This document shows, piece by piece, positions 7,993 through 15,412 of a stretch of DNA of 46,486 nucleotides. The number at the start of each line of letters is the position of its first letter. Within the stretch, counting starts at the first letter, position 1. This stretch comes from Deltaproteobacteria bacterium (lineage in GTDB: Bacteria > Desulfobacterota > BSN033 > WVXP01). The notes under the pieces were generated by a model, which did not search any database, was not told the origin of the DNA, and saw only the letters and a list, made by a program, of their open reading frames with translations. The stretch covers positions 1 through 46,486 of the forward strand of contig JAFDHF010000026.1 in NCBI GenBank assembly GCA_019308905.1, given 5' to 3'. The translations under genes were made by a program, and so were the position numbers.

Positions 7993-8679
7993 TTAAACCT
8001 CCCTGGCCGAAATCGCCAGCCCCAAGAAGGCACCCAAGGGGTTCCTCCGGAAGGACAACCACCTTTCCAACTCTGGAAAACGGCTCTGGCAGGAGACCGG
8101 AAGGACCAGGACACTGGCCCAATCGACCCTTGCTCCAGGGGCGGCCTCTGCAACCAGTCTCCGCAGTTCCCATATGGTGTAAAATCGAGCCCTGTTGTAG
8201 ATACCACGCCGCAGCTTCCCCTTTAGAGTCCGGGCTGCTCCGAGAAAGGAAAACCCGTTCAGCACGCCGAGGACAACCCTCTCCCTCGAACATCTAATGG
8301 CCTCCCTAAGGGCCTCGGCCGGACTGGAAAGGAACTCCAAGGTGGTGATCAGCATGACCGTCTCGAAGGATCCATCCTTGAAGGGGAGTCTCCCGGCGTC
8401 ACCCAGGCACAGGGGTATCTCATTGCCGAGCCGGCTCCGTGCTTTCCGCAGCATGAAGGGAGAAACATCGAGCCCGAAAACCTCGAGGCCTTCTCTGAGA
8501 AAGATCCCAAGATGAGCCCCTGTGCCGCACCCGACTTCAAGGATCTTCTGCCCGGGGGCGAGCCTTCCCAGTCTCAGGAGGAGTTCGCCTTCGAGTTCGT
8601 AGGCCCTTCTGCCCCTGGGTGTCTCTGCCCACTGGTCGTAGGACCGGGCGATCTCTTCGTTGAAAAGGATCTCCATCAT
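7993..8679 (-). CDS. Class I SAM-dependent methyltransferase
   Basis: 228 residues with a classic Rossmann-like methyltransferase core. Motif I is KILEVGCGTGAHLGIF (about 45-60), an acidic residue ends strand 2 (VFGLDVSP), and LCLGDAGRLPFKDGSFETVMLI covers the adenine-binding Asp and motif IV region. The UbiE/BioC-like pattern indicates a soluble small-molecule methyltransferase, but nothing identifies the acceptor. The N-terminal motif ARSYDQWAETPRGRRAYELE matches the methyltransferase-11 group. It sits 1 nt before the thiamine-binding-like gene. Confidence 0.85.
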   Translation of the reverse strand: MMEILFNEEIARSYDQWAETPRGRRAYELEGELLLRLGRLAPGQKILEVGCGTGAHLGIFLREGLEVFGLDVSPFMLRKARSRLGNEIPLCLGDAGRLPFKDGSFETVMLITTLEFLSSPAEALREAIRCSRERVVLGVLNGFSFLGAARTLKGKLRRGIYNRARFYTIWELRRLVAEAAPGARVDWASVLVLPVSCQSRFPELERWLSFRRNPLGAFLGLAISAREV

Positions 8680-8773
8680 ATCCTGACAGGAGAGTCAAAG
8701 ACAACGGGGCCCTTCTGCCCTCTATCCGTCACGGCCGACCAGAAGGAGACCCAACATTCTCTCTTTCCCCATC

Positions 8774-9085
8774 TCAGTCCAGGCCGTCCCCTTTCCAGGC
8801 GTCCTGTTCCATGACCAGAAATCTCTGGAGCTCTTCTTGATTCATCACGGTGAGCTCCACCTCCACTTCTGCACCGAGATTGGCGACAGGCTCTCGAACC
8901 GATTCCATGAGTTGATCCTTGATCGGGATATTCGGGAATGGAAAAGCGAGGGTGATCTTGGCCCTGTTGCCCTCGACAGCGGTGGACCTGATTATCCCCA
9001 GTTCAAACAGGGTGCGGTCGATAAAGGGATGGCTCACCCCTTCCAATGCTTTTCGAACATCGTCTTCTGAGATCTCTCTGCCCAC
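8774..9085 (-). CDS. MIP18/DUF59 family iron-sulfur assembly protein
   Basis: This 103-residue protein contains a stand-alone MIP18 (FeS_assembly_P, DUF59) domain: ISEDDVRKALEGVSHP, then a strand DRTLFELGIIRSTAVEG, and KITLAFPFPNIPIKDQL. The same domain forms the N-terminus of Mrp/ApbC and works in cytosolic Fe-S cluster assembly or carrier functions. The typical Cys of SufT-like members is not seen, so it may be a non-catalytic adaptor. GTG 9085 is 7 nt after GGAGGG. It is followed by a methyltransferase gene and preceded, 14 nt away, by DUF1684. Confidence 0.78.
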   Translation of the reverse strand: MGREISEDDVRKALEGVSHPFIDRTLFELGIIRSTAVEGNRAKITLAFPFPNIPIKDQLMESVREPVANLGAEVEVELTVMNQEELQRFLVMEQDAWKGDGLD

Positions 9086-9099
9086 GATTCATCCCTCCC

Positions 9100-9657
9100 C
9101 TACCCCTTTTTCGAGGGGTAGTTCTTCTCACCTGCCCGTATGTGTACCTCGAGAGTGTTTTCAGGGGGCACAAAAGGGCAGGCGTAATGTTCACTATACG
9201 CACACCAGGGGTTGTAGGCCCTGTTGAAGTCGAGGATCCATTTCCCGTCAGGGGTCCTGTCACCGTCGTGGTGAAGATCGAGGTACCGGCCTGCCCCATA
9301 CGTCTCTTTCCCGCTGGTAGAATCCTTGAAAGGAACGAAGAGTTGATCCTCTCGGGGACTGGTCTTATACGCCTGAAGCCTGCACTCCTTATCGCCGACC
9401 TTAAAGCGGAACTCGCCCCATCGCAGGAAATTCCGTATGTTACCCGCCGTATCCTGGATTTGCAATACCTTTTTGTCGGCATGCTCGTGGAGGCTCACCT
9501 CGAAGCGATAGTGCGGATCCGGCGGATAATACCGGAGACCCTCGAATTCGGCTCTATCCTCCGGTTCTATGGGCGACTGCCAATGGGTTCCAAAGAACCT
9601 GTCCTTCTCTCTACGTTCCCCCTCGATGACCCTTCTCCATCTGTGAAGGTCTATCAT
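9100..9657 (-). CDS. DUF1684 family protein
   Basis: The 185-residue product ends with the DUF1684 signature: YGAGRYLDLH, then DFNRAYNPWCAYSEHYACPFVPPEN and LEVHIRAGEKNY, read in that order at about 118-180. Two Cys residues (WCAYS, YACPF) sit in that block. The N-terminal part is charged (LHRWRRVIEGERREKDRFF), with no signal peptide or membrane segment. ATG 9657 follows AGGAGAG by about 4-6 nt; a longer frame upstream is unsupported. Function of the family is unknown. It sits in a run of redox and Fe-S genes. Confidence 0.85.
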   Translation of the reverse strand: MIDLHRWRRVIEGERREKDRFFGTHWQSPIEPEDRAEFEGLRYYPPDPHYRFEVSLHEHADKKVLQIQDTAGNIRNFLRWGEFRFKVGDKECRLQAYKTSPREDQLFVPFKDSTSGKETYGAGRYLDLHHDGDRTPDGKWILDFNRAYNPWCAYSEHYACPFVPPENTLEVHIRAGEKNYPSKKG

Positions 9658-9892
9658 GATCTCTCCTCTCTTGATCTCTCTTCTCTTAGTCCCTCTTCTG
9701 TTTCCGTCTTCCCTATACCGGACCGGCCTCTCTCGCGACAGCGGGACAGTCCAAGGCACAACACCCCGGAAGAGAGCATCACTCCCAGCAAACCCGTAAA
9801 CAAGGGGACAAATCCCCCCCGCCGAAGCCGCCCGTTCCCCCCCTGGCTGCCCGATCACCGCCCGGTACTGGAAAGACCTGAACCCCGAGGCT
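9658..9892. other. Intercistronic gap
   Basis: The 235-nt space between the ferredoxin and DUF1684 genes is C-rich on the plus strand and contains tracts such as CTCTTGATCTCTCTTCTCTT. No gene, terminator with a T tract or promoter was found in it, so the two genes may still share a transcript. Confidence 0.4.
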
Positions 9893-10270
9893 TCAGAGTC
9901 CTCGGACTCTTCTTGCGATTTCGTCGGCCTTCTTCTTCAGATCTCGCAGGCGCTGCTTCAGCTCGGTGAGGTCGGCGTGGACCCTGTCCGGGTTGTAGCC
10001 CCTCTGTGCTGAAGCCGGCCGCCCGCGTCCGAAGCGGCCCATCCCTGCAAAAGGCCTCTCCGGAAGCCTGAGCCCCTCCTCCCCTTTCCAATGAATGGCC
10101 CCTGTCCGGCACACACCGAAGCACCGGCCACATCCGGTGCAGGCCGAGGTGTCCACCTTGGCCTTGTTGAAGATCAAGGAAATCGCACCCGTGGGACAGA
10201 CTTTGGCACAGAGGCCGCAGCCCACGCAGAGATCCTCGTTGATTTCTATGACCCGCCTATCCTTTTTCAT
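9893..10270 (-). CDS. 2[4Fe-4S] ferredoxin with basic C-terminal tail
   Basis: 125 residues from ATG 10270. Two cluster-binding motifs are seen: CVGCGLCAKVCP (about 15-26) and CTGCGRCFGVCR (about 44-55); the second lacks the usual Pro after the fourth Cys. A tail of about 65 residues is rich in Arg and Lys and ends in a coiled-coil-like helix (DLTELKQRLRDLKKKADEIARR), unusual for a bacterial ferredoxin. The start is linked to the DUF1638 stop as TGAGATG (10268-10274), so the two proteins are made together. It is probably an electron donor to, or subunit with, the DUF1638 protein or a neighbour. Confidence 0.88.
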   Translation of the reverse strand: MKKDRRVIEINEDLCVGCGLCAKVCPTGAISLIFNKAKVDTSACTGCGRCFGVCRTGAIHWKGEEGLRLPERPFAGMGRFGRGRPASAQRGYNPDRVHADLTELKQRLRDLKKKADEIARRVRGL

Positions 10271-10271
10271 C

Positions 10272-10922
10272 TCATCCCCGCCTATCCTGGTCGCTTTTCC
10301 CGGCCGCCTCAAGGAGAAGCCCCTTTAGCCGATCCAAAGAAATGGGGTACGGCTCGATACTGATCTTCATCCAGTCGGACAATTCGAGGATTCTTTCGGG
10401 GTACTTTTCCATATAGAGGTCGAAAAAGCCCAGGCCGTCGAGCAAAACTGCCTTGTCGTTTTGAGGAAAGGTCTCATTGGCGAGACCGGTGTCCCACTCC
10501 TTGAAGATGAACCTCCAGTATTTGAGCCACCCCGGCGAGAGCCAGTAGACCTTCTCTGTGCCCCTGATTCTTTCCCTCTCCTCGGCACCGGCAAGCATGT
10601 CGATACAGTTGGCTCCTCTTACCCGCACGATACTATCGCCCTCTTCTTGAAGGATTCTATCAACCGTCTTGAATGGATCGATGGTGTCGATATAGCACCT
10701 CTTGCCGTAGACGACGATGACCTTCTCAGAGTATCGCCTGGCACGCCGCAGCTGCCTTCTCAGATGTTTCTCGAATTCCCTTGGATTCTCGTGAAGTCCG
10801 GGCAGGGTGTAAATGATCTTCCCGGCATCCAGAAAACCCCCCTCCCTAAGGGCGTTGATTTCCGGGCTCAGGGTGCCGCAGGAAACGATCGAGTAGTCCC
10901 TCATTGACGGCTCAGCGTCCAT
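10272..10922 (-). CDS. DUF1638 family protein
   Basis: 216 residues matching DUF1638: an early SCGTLSPEI motif, TLPGLHENPREFEKHL, a strand KVIVVYGKRCYI corresponding to the family's YG-CG motif, GANCIDMLAG, and VYWLSPGWLKYW. Three conserved Cys positions (about 15, 76 and 106) suggest a metal or cofactor site. The family is common in methanogens and anaerobes, near corrinoid and methyl-transfer genes, but has no settled function. GGAGG is 7 nt before ATG 10922. It is coupled to the ferredoxin downstream and follows a methyltransferase gene by 21 nt. Confidence 0.85.
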   Translation of the reverse strand: MDAEPSMRDYSIVSCGTLSPEINALREGGFLDAGKIIYTLPGLHENPREFEKHLRRQLRRARRYSEKVIVVYGKRCYIDTIDPFKTVDRILQEEGDSIVRVRGANCIDMLAGAEERERIRGTEKVYWLSPGWLKYWRFIFKEWDTGLANETFPQNDKAVLLDGLGFFDLYMEKYPERILELSDWMKISIEPYPISLDRLKGLLLEAAGKSDQDRRG

Positions 10923-10943
10923 CTCAGTCCCTCCATCTTGTTC

Positions 10944-11501
10944 TTATTGAAATCTCGCGGGCTGCCTATCATCCTCTCCACTCCTCTCGAAAACCAGGAC
11001 ATACCCCTGCACCAGATCCTTTTCATCGTGGATGAGGGTCGCCGAATACTTCTTTCGCAGGTCGAACCCACTGGTCCTGATTTCTCTTTCCGCCTCGTCT
11101 TCCATGTGCTTGGGATAGACAAGAAGGAGGCCCCGCGGCTTGAGAACCCTGTGGAGCTCCCCCAGCAGTTCCCTTCTCTCCTTGTCCCCGGGAAAGTAGT
11201 ACCGGTGAAACACATCGAATAGGAGAACCGCATCCAAAGAGCAGGCCTCCAGATCGATCTCGAGAATCCCGGAAGTCTTGATCCTTTCCATGTTCCCGAT
11301 GCCGGCCTTGTCCGCCCTCTGGGCCACCTCGTCCAGAGCCAGTTGATCCCTGTCCAAAGCGTATATCCTGCCCCCTTGTCCTACTATCCTCGAGGCTGGA
11401 ATCGCATAGGTTCCGGAGCCACACCCGAAGTCGAGCACCTTCTGCCCCGCCCTTATACCGAGCTCTTCCAGTAGTTCCATAGCAAGAGTCTCGAGGTCCA
11501 T
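10944..11501 (-). CDS. Class I SAM-dependent methyltransferase
   Basis: The 185-residue product has motif I KVLDFGCGSGTYAIPASRIV (about 20-40), the strand-2 acidic residue in IYALDRDQ and a motif IV-like DAVLLFDVFHRYYF. FDVFH and the following VLKPRGLLLVYPKH are typical of methyltransferase-31/25 type enzymes, a group that includes small-molecule and metalloid methylases. Its acceptor is unknown. ATG 11501 is 6 nt after GGGG; a GTG four codons upstream is an alternative start. It leads the DUF1638/ferredoxin trio. Confidence 0.82.
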   Translation of the reverse strand: MDLETLAMELLEELGIRAGQKVLDFGCGSGTYAIPASRIVGQGGRIYALDRDQLALDEVAQRADKAGIGNMERIKTSGILEIDLEACSLDAVLLFDVFHRYYFPGDKERRELLGELHRVLKPRGLLLVYPKHMEDEAEREIRTSGFDLRKKYSATLIHDEKDLVQGYVLVFERSGEDDRQPARFQ

Positions 11502-11513
11502 CCACGTCCCCAC

Positions 11514-11780
11514 GAAGACCTGCCGGCCGACCCCAACCAGCGGCTAGCCCTCCATCGGGCGAGTAGCAGCCCGCCCCGGGCAAAAGAGGAATCCGCCCTG
11601 GCTTAGAGCCACCAAAAATTTTTTGATAGGGCAAAATCTCGGAGCCCAAAAAAAGGAGGGCCGATCGACGTTTGCCGCCCACCTCTTTGAAATCCCGGCT
11701 TCAGAAACCTCTCTCAAACGGAGATCTGATGGTCCGGCAGGCCCCGGGATCCTCCCCCTGCCGCACCGAATCCGTTTCTC
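11514..11780. other. Intergenic region between J-domain and methyltransferase genes
   Basis: No gene was found in this 267-nt region. It includes an AT island at about 11628-11657 with tracts AAAAATTTTTT and AAAAAAA that stands out from the GC-rich surroundings. On the minus strand a weak GGGC/GCCC hairpin and a run of seven T residues are present, but their order does not make a clear terminator. A promoter for the methyltransferase gene could lie here. Confidence 0.35.
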
Positions 11781-12401
11781 TCATTCGCCGTCCACAAGCT
11801 TCACCCTGAGATAGACCTGATGACGCCCGTCCCGTTCCTCCACGGGCAGACGGATCAACGTGCCCATCCTGACGCCCGCAGGGATACGCACCAGGTAGCG
11901 CCTGTACTCGGATCCACTTCTCACCAGGATCTCTCTCTGGGTACCGGCCAACGCCTCCCCGGCACTCAGAGGAAGATCGTGGACCGTACTGTTCTCAAAC
12001 ACGGACCACGGTCTCTCGAACTCCCTTCTGAGAAACCTGGCCCTTCTCCGGCCGCATCCGCCCTTTCTCCCCCGGCAGAAGAACCTCGCCCGGATATCCT
12101 CATCGAAACGGAGCCCGAACTCGCGGAAAAGAGAGGAGAAGTCGAAATCCCCAAAGGCATCTTCCCTCCCGTAGGCCCTCTCATACCCCCTGCGGGACCG
12201 GTCGTAGTCCCTCCTCTTCTGCGGATCACTCAGGACCGCGTAAGCCTCGCTGACCTCCTTGAACCGCTCCTCTCCCTCCCGGCTTCCGGAATTGCGATCA
12301 GGATGATACTTAAGGGCCAGCCTCCGGTACGCCTTCTTGATCTCCTCGCCGGATGCAGAGGGGGAGAGACCCAGCACGTCGTAATAGTCGTGTCTCACCA
12401 T
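11781..12401 (-). CDS. J-domain (DnaJ-like) co-chaperone
   Basis: 206 residues. The N-terminal J domain (about 5-70) reads [20 protein letters not shown] with the HPD loop in LKYHPDRN and the usual [20 protein letters not shown]. There is no zinc-finger (CxxCxGxG) repeat domain. The C-terminal portion (about 140-206) resembles a single DnaJ substrate-binding beta domain: [17 protein letters not shown] and [16 protein letters not shown]. The middle has a Cys/Arg-rich [17 protein letters not shown]. It is therefore a CbpA-like but shortened J protein that presumably partners a DnaK. It starts 8 nt after the zinc-ribbon/winged-helix gene. Confidence 0.85.
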   Translation of the reverse strand: MVRHDYYDVLGLSPSASGEEIKKAYRRLALKYHPDRNSGSREGEERFKEVSEAYAVLSDPQKRRDYDRSRRGYERAYGREDAFGDFDFSSLFREFGLRFDEDIRARFFCRGRKGGCGRRRARFLRREFERPWSVFENSTVHDLPLSAGEALAGTQREILVRSGSEYRRYLVRIPAGVRMGTLIRLPVEERDGRHQVYLRVKLVDGE

Positions 12402-12409
12402 CCCGAACC

Positions 12410-12790
12410 TCAGCGCCCGGCCTTGGACTCGGGGAAGAGTGTGAAGTACACCCTTCCGTTCTCCCTGACCCCCCTCAGAAACTCCATGTGGCGGAGCGAG
12501 GCAAACTCTCTTATGAGTTGAGGCTGAGAAATCTCCAGGGCCGTTGCTATCTCCTCAGCGGTTGCTCTACCTTTTGCTCTGACAAAGTCGATGATTCTCT
12601 GCTGGAGCTCTGTCAGCTCCACCGGCCCGTGCCTGTGTTTCAGATGGGTCTGGGCCGAATGGACAGCCCAGGGATCGCACACCCGCGGCGGGCTCAGTAT
12701 GTCCATGTAACAATCCTCGCACAGAGACTCGCCGCCGTAGTTGTATGCCTCAGAGGATCGAATCCATTTCCCGCAACGGGAGCACCTCAT
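12410..12790 (-). CDS. Zinc-ribbon plus winged-helix protein
   Basis: 126 residues from ATG 12790, which lies 6 nt after AGGGGGG; a second ATG two codons earlier is too close to the purine tract. The N-terminus has two Cys pairs, MRCSRCGKW (3 and 6) and LCEDCYMD (24 and 27), for a structural zinc. The C-terminal half (about 60-120) is a winged helix-turn-helix: [36 protein letters not shown], then a wing ending GRVYFTLF. This arrangement is probably a DNA-binding regulator. It is the first gene after the sigma-54 promoter at 12868-12883 and is followed 8 nt later by the J-domain gene. Confidence 0.75.
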   Translation of the reverse strand: MRCSRCGKWIRSSEAYNYGGESLCEDCYMDILSPPRVCDPWAVHSAQTHLKHRHGPVELTELQQRIIDFVRAKGRATAEEIATALEISQPQLIREFASLRHMEFLRGVRENGRVYFTLFPESKAGR

Positions 12791-12867
12791 AGCCATCCCC
12801 CCTTCAGGAGCTGCGGCAGGGATGCCCCTTGCTCGGACTTTCTTGCCTTCCCCCCTTTGATCATTGT

Positions 12868-12883
12868 GGCAATAATCTTGCCA
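12868..12883 (-). promoter_or_regulatory. Sigma-54 (-24/-12) promoter
   Basis: The minus strand reads TGGCAAGATTATTGCC, which matches the sigma-54 pattern TGGCAC-N5-TTGC at all but one of the fixed positions, with the required GG and GC at 10-nt spacing. The -12 GC is at 12869-12870 and the -24 GG at 12881-12882. RNA should start near 12857, about 67 nt before ATG 12790. Two palindromic activator sites lie upstream at the expected distance, which supports the call. Confidence 0.78.
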
Positions 12884-12980
12884 ACACGAGCTGCATGTCC
12901 GGATCGATCGTAACCTGTTTATATCTAATGTCTTTCGCCACCTGTTCAGAAGGCCGCCCATACCCGACCGGACCGGTAAC

Positions 12981-12995
12981 GTTGCAAACCGCAAC
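12981..12995. promoter_or_regulatory. Enhancer-binding site 1 for the sigma-54 promoter
   Basis: GTTGC-AAACC-GCAAC is a perfect palindrome with 5-nt arms and a 5-nt centre. Its centre is about 131 nt upstream of the predicted start of RNA. It shares arms and spacing with the second site at 13013-13029, and the pair is typical of sites for NtrC-family activators. Confidence 0.7.
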
Positions 12996-13012
12996 CTCGC
13001 TCCGGACCGTAC

Positions 13013-13029
13013 TGTTGCAAGGCGCAACA
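13013..13029. promoter_or_regulatory. Enhancer-binding site 2 for the sigma-54 promoter
   Basis: TGTTGC-AAGGC-GCAACA is a 17-bp palindrome with 6-nt arms. Its centre lies 33 bp from that of site 1, close to three helical turns, so both sites face the same side of the DNA. It is about 164 nt upstream of the predicted start of RNA. Confidence 0.7.
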
Positions 13030-13091
13030 CGCCGGCCCCCCCCTCTTCCTCGGCACCCGGCTCGTCGCTTCTGCCCTTCCCGCAGGACCAC

Positions 13092-13997
13092 CTATCCCGC
13101 CCTCCTATTTCGGTTCCCATCAACACGGCCCGAGAGCCTGTGAGAAGGATGAATCGAGTACGATCTCCGGAGCTGATTGAGCCCGAAGGACCTGATCCAG
13201 CGCCGGCCCAGATTCTTGCCGTCGGCTCCCGGGGACTGATCCTGTGAGAGACAGTCCCCTAGAAAGAAGTGCCTGTAATAGGGCGGATTCTCCCTGTCGG
13301 ACGAGTCACTCGGCTGGGGCAGATGGAGGATAAACGAACAGTGTCCTGCCGCATGACCGGCCGTCTTCCCCCATCTAAGCCCGGGGTAGTGTCTCACAAG
13401 GTCGATGAGGAGACCCCTGTCGGCGTATGGACACTGGGGCAGTGTCTGTATCCAGTTCCTCCCGGCTTTTTCCATGTCCTCTATTATTCTTGTCAGGGCT
13501 TCCACTTCGTCCCCTATGGTAATCGAAACCTCGCCGTTGTCATAGTGGAAATCCTTGTAGAGCGCCTTGCCAGGATTCTCCCGGAGGAGCCGCACGGCCT
13601 CCTCATGGGCATAGTAGGTGGCTCGCGGAAACCATTCCGGATTGCCCAGGTGATCCGCATGGAGGTGGGTGCAGAGCACCGCGATCACTCCCTCCAAACC
13701 GACACCGAACTGTTCCTCAAATCCTCCGAAAACCTCCGTGATCTCTGTCGCGTGCCTTATGAATCCTGCATCGATCAGGAGGATTCTGTGGATATTTCTC
13801 AGATAGAGGATGTAGAATGCCCCGCAAAGGGTCGATACTCTATCCTCCTTGCAGAGGACTTCCCACAGGTCTCCATACCTGACAACTTCAAAGAGTCTGT
13901 TGATCTCGACCCGCTGCCCATCACGCCCTTTATGATCCGAATCCCCAGGCCCCTTCTCCGCCCGTGGTCTCTTCCCGCCGAACTTCCACAATCTCAA
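13092..13997 (-). CDS. Metallo-beta-lactamase-fold hydrolase
   Basis: 301 residues. Metal-binding motifs are clear: VLCTHLHADHLGN (HxHxDH, about 108-120), TAGHAAGHCSFILHL (third His region) and FFLGDCLSQD (bridging Asp). The quorum-quenching lactonase-like branch of the superfamily is the best fit; the substrate is unknown. TTG 13997 follows AAGGAG by about 10 nt and is the only supported start. The last 40 residues are Arg/Ser-rich (SIHPSHRLSGRV), and the final metal His may be the one in HPSH. It is followed by the enhancer sites of the next transcription unit and is preceded by a thioredoxin gene. Confidence 0.82.
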   Translation of the reverse strand: MRLWKFGGKRPRAEKGPGDSDHKGRDGQRVEINRLFEVVRYGDLWEVLCKEDRVSTLCGAFYILYLRNIHRILLIDAGFIRHATEITEVFGGFEEQFGVGLEGVIAVLCTHLHADHLGNPEWFPRATYYAHEEAVRLLRENPGKALYKDFHYDNGEVSITIGDEVEALTRIIEDMEKAGRNWIQTLPQCPYADRGLLIDLVRHYPGLRWGKTAGHAAGHCSFILHLPQPSDSSDRENPPYYRHFFLGDCLSQDQSPGADGKNLGRRWIRSFGLNQLRRSYSIHPSHRLSGRVDGNRNRRAG

Positions 13998-14079
13998 GAT
14001 GATTCACTCCTTCCGATTCGCGAGACCACCCCACAGGAGCGCAAGCCTGACAAATCCATCCATGCCAGGAATCCCAACC

Positions 14080-14421
14080 CTAGGGCGTTGCTTCCAGGAC
14101 CTTCTCAACAAGACCCTCAAGGCGTGCCTGGGGCGCAACCCCGATGATTCGATCAACGGCTTCTCCGTTCTTGAAGAGGATGAGAGTCGGGATCCCCATT
14201 ATCTCATAGCTCCCGGGTGTAACTGGATTTTCATCCACGTTCATCTTGGCCACCTTGATCCGCCCGGTGAACTTCCTGGCCACACCTTCCACGGCAGGGG
14301 CAACCATATGGCAGGGTGCGCACCAGGGAGCCCAGAAATCAACCAAAGCCGGAATCTCCGACTGGAGAATCTCCTTTTCGAATTCCTGGTCTGTCACATG
14401 AATCAAAACGTCGCCTTCCAT
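14080..14421 (-). CDS. trxA: Thioredoxin
   Basis: A 113-residue thioredoxin with active site FWAPWCAPCHMVAP (WCAPC in place of the common WCGPC, about 28-32) and the cis-Pro loop MGIPTLILFKNG. It is cytoplasmic, with no signal peptide, and reduces protein disulfides. ATG 14421 is 7 nt after AAAGGAG; an earlier ATG adds eleven residues without support. It sits with a cupin gene and other redox genes, 82 nt upstream of the metallo-hydrolase gene. WCAPC-type thioredoxins occur widely in anaerobes. Confidence 0.9.
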   Translation of the reverse strand: MEGDVLIHVTDQEFEKEILQSEIPALVDFWAPWCAPCHMVAPAVEGVARKFTGRIKVAKMNVDENPVTPGSYEIMGIPTLILFKNGEAVDRIIGVAPQARLEGLVEKVLEATP

Positions 14422-14454
14422 CGATTGTCTCCTTTCCTCTCGTATCATTTCCAC

Positions 14455-14704
14455 TGGAGTCCCCGGCTACGGCATCTCCAGCTCTCTCCACATCGGGCGT
14501 CAAGGGAATTCCGTCACCCCTGACTGAATCCTCTCCCCATGGTTTCTCCAGGGGCCCTGGGTCTTCTTCCATCATGGACCGGGCAAGGCCCCGTGAGGCA
14601 CGGCATCTCCCTTCTGCCCCTGGACCGTCAATCACTCGAATCCAGAAACAGGCCTGGCCCTGTCCTCTGGACCCCCGGGCCTGTCAAAATCCGGACGGCG
14701 AGTA
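14455..14704. other. Intergenic region upstream of thioredoxin
   Basis: I see no gene in these 250 nt, and no good promoter or terminator. The sequence is C/T-rich on the plus strand. The cupin stop is at its left end on the minus strand, so a trailing RNA from the cupin gene would cross it. Confidence 0.4.
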
Positions 14705-15025
14705 CTACTTCTCGTCCCAAACAACGAGAATCACTGCTCCCTTTTCCGACTTGAAGGGCCCGTGCGTCGCCTTCCTTGGAATCAGCCGGTAGGAACCTTC
14801 TCCATAGGTGCGATTCTCGCTCATATACTCCCCTTCGATAACGAAGTGCTGCTCTGTACCCATATGGGAATGCCCCTCCATGTCAAACCCCTCGGCCAAT
14901 TTGAGGATAATAGTCAAGGGCTCTCCCTTCTCATCCTGGCGCAGCACTTTCATCAGGGTTCCCGGGGGGTAACCCTTTGCCTCCTCCCACTGCATTTCTC
15001 GATAGTTGAGCGATACCTCCTCCAT
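14705..15025 (-). CDS. Cupin-domain protein
   Basis: The 106-residue cupin has the two conserved blocks of a small beta barrel. Block one contains GFDMEGHSHMGTEQHFVIEGEY (about 45-67), with GHSHMGTEQHF supplying His, His, Glu and His metal ligands; block two includes GSYRLIPRKATHGPF, with one more His. It resembles ChrR-like cupins that bind zinc or iron and can sense oxidants or act as dioxygenases or isomerases. AAGGAGG is 8 nt upstream of ATG 15025. It lies between the small protein gene and the thioredoxin gene. Confidence 0.82.
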   Translation of the reverse strand: MEEVSLNYREMQWEEAKGYPPGTLMKVLRQDEKGEPLTIILKLAEGFDMEGHSHMGTEQHFVIEGEYMSENRTYGEGSYRLIPRKATHGPFKSEKGAVILVVWDEK

Positions 15026-15145
15026 GGCAAATCCTCCTTCCTAGACAAGGACGATACAGATGCCGTCAACTCCCGGCGCCCGGTCATAAGACCCGACTTT
15101 CCCCACGGGAACCTCTTCCCCTTCGGGCAGTTCCACGCGCCGGAC

Positions 15146-15337
15146 CTAAACTGCCGCCTCAAATCTCTCGGCCAGCTCCCTCACACAGTCGATACCAAAG
15201 ACTTCCTTCATCTGCTCCCTGCATGCCTCGTCTCCAAGAAGCTCACGGCAGAGAACGGGCATGACCTGAGTGAGGAGCACCACTTTATCCCCTCTGGGCA
15301 ACTCTTCGATCTCTCTCTTGAGCGTCTCGAGATTCAT
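15146..15337 (-). CDS. Small hypothetical protein
   Basis: A 63-residue, helix-rich protein beginning MNLETLKREIEELPRGDKV and containing two Cys residues (VLCREL and EACREQM) and a third in IDCVRELAERF. No family was recognised. ATG 15337 is 7 nt after GGGAGG; a longer frame upstream has no ribosome site. It sits between the DtxR-type regulator and the cupin gene and probably shares their transcript or a promoter at about 15395-15440. Confidence 0.55.
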   Translation of the reverse strand: MNLETLKREIEELPRGDKVVLLTQVMPVLCRELLGDEACREQMKEVFGIDCVRELAERFEAAV

Positions 15338-15412
15338 GCCGGTACCTCCCACGCCTTGTAGGACCACACCTCCCACCCTCTCTTCCCAGAGAGCAGGTTT
15401 TTAGAGTCATCA

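Noticed and set aside
9046-9969. Plus-strand open frame over DUF1684
   Set aside because: Antisense to DUF1684, whose family signature is clear; no ribosome site.
12791-13126. N-terminal extension of the zinc-ribbon gene to 13126
   Set aside because: The extension crosses the sigma-54 promoter and enhancer sites, and ATG 12790 has a strong ribosome site.
14339-14635. Small minus-strand frame upstream of thioredoxin
   Set aside because: Low-complexity, no ribosome site or family, overlaps the thioredoxin start.
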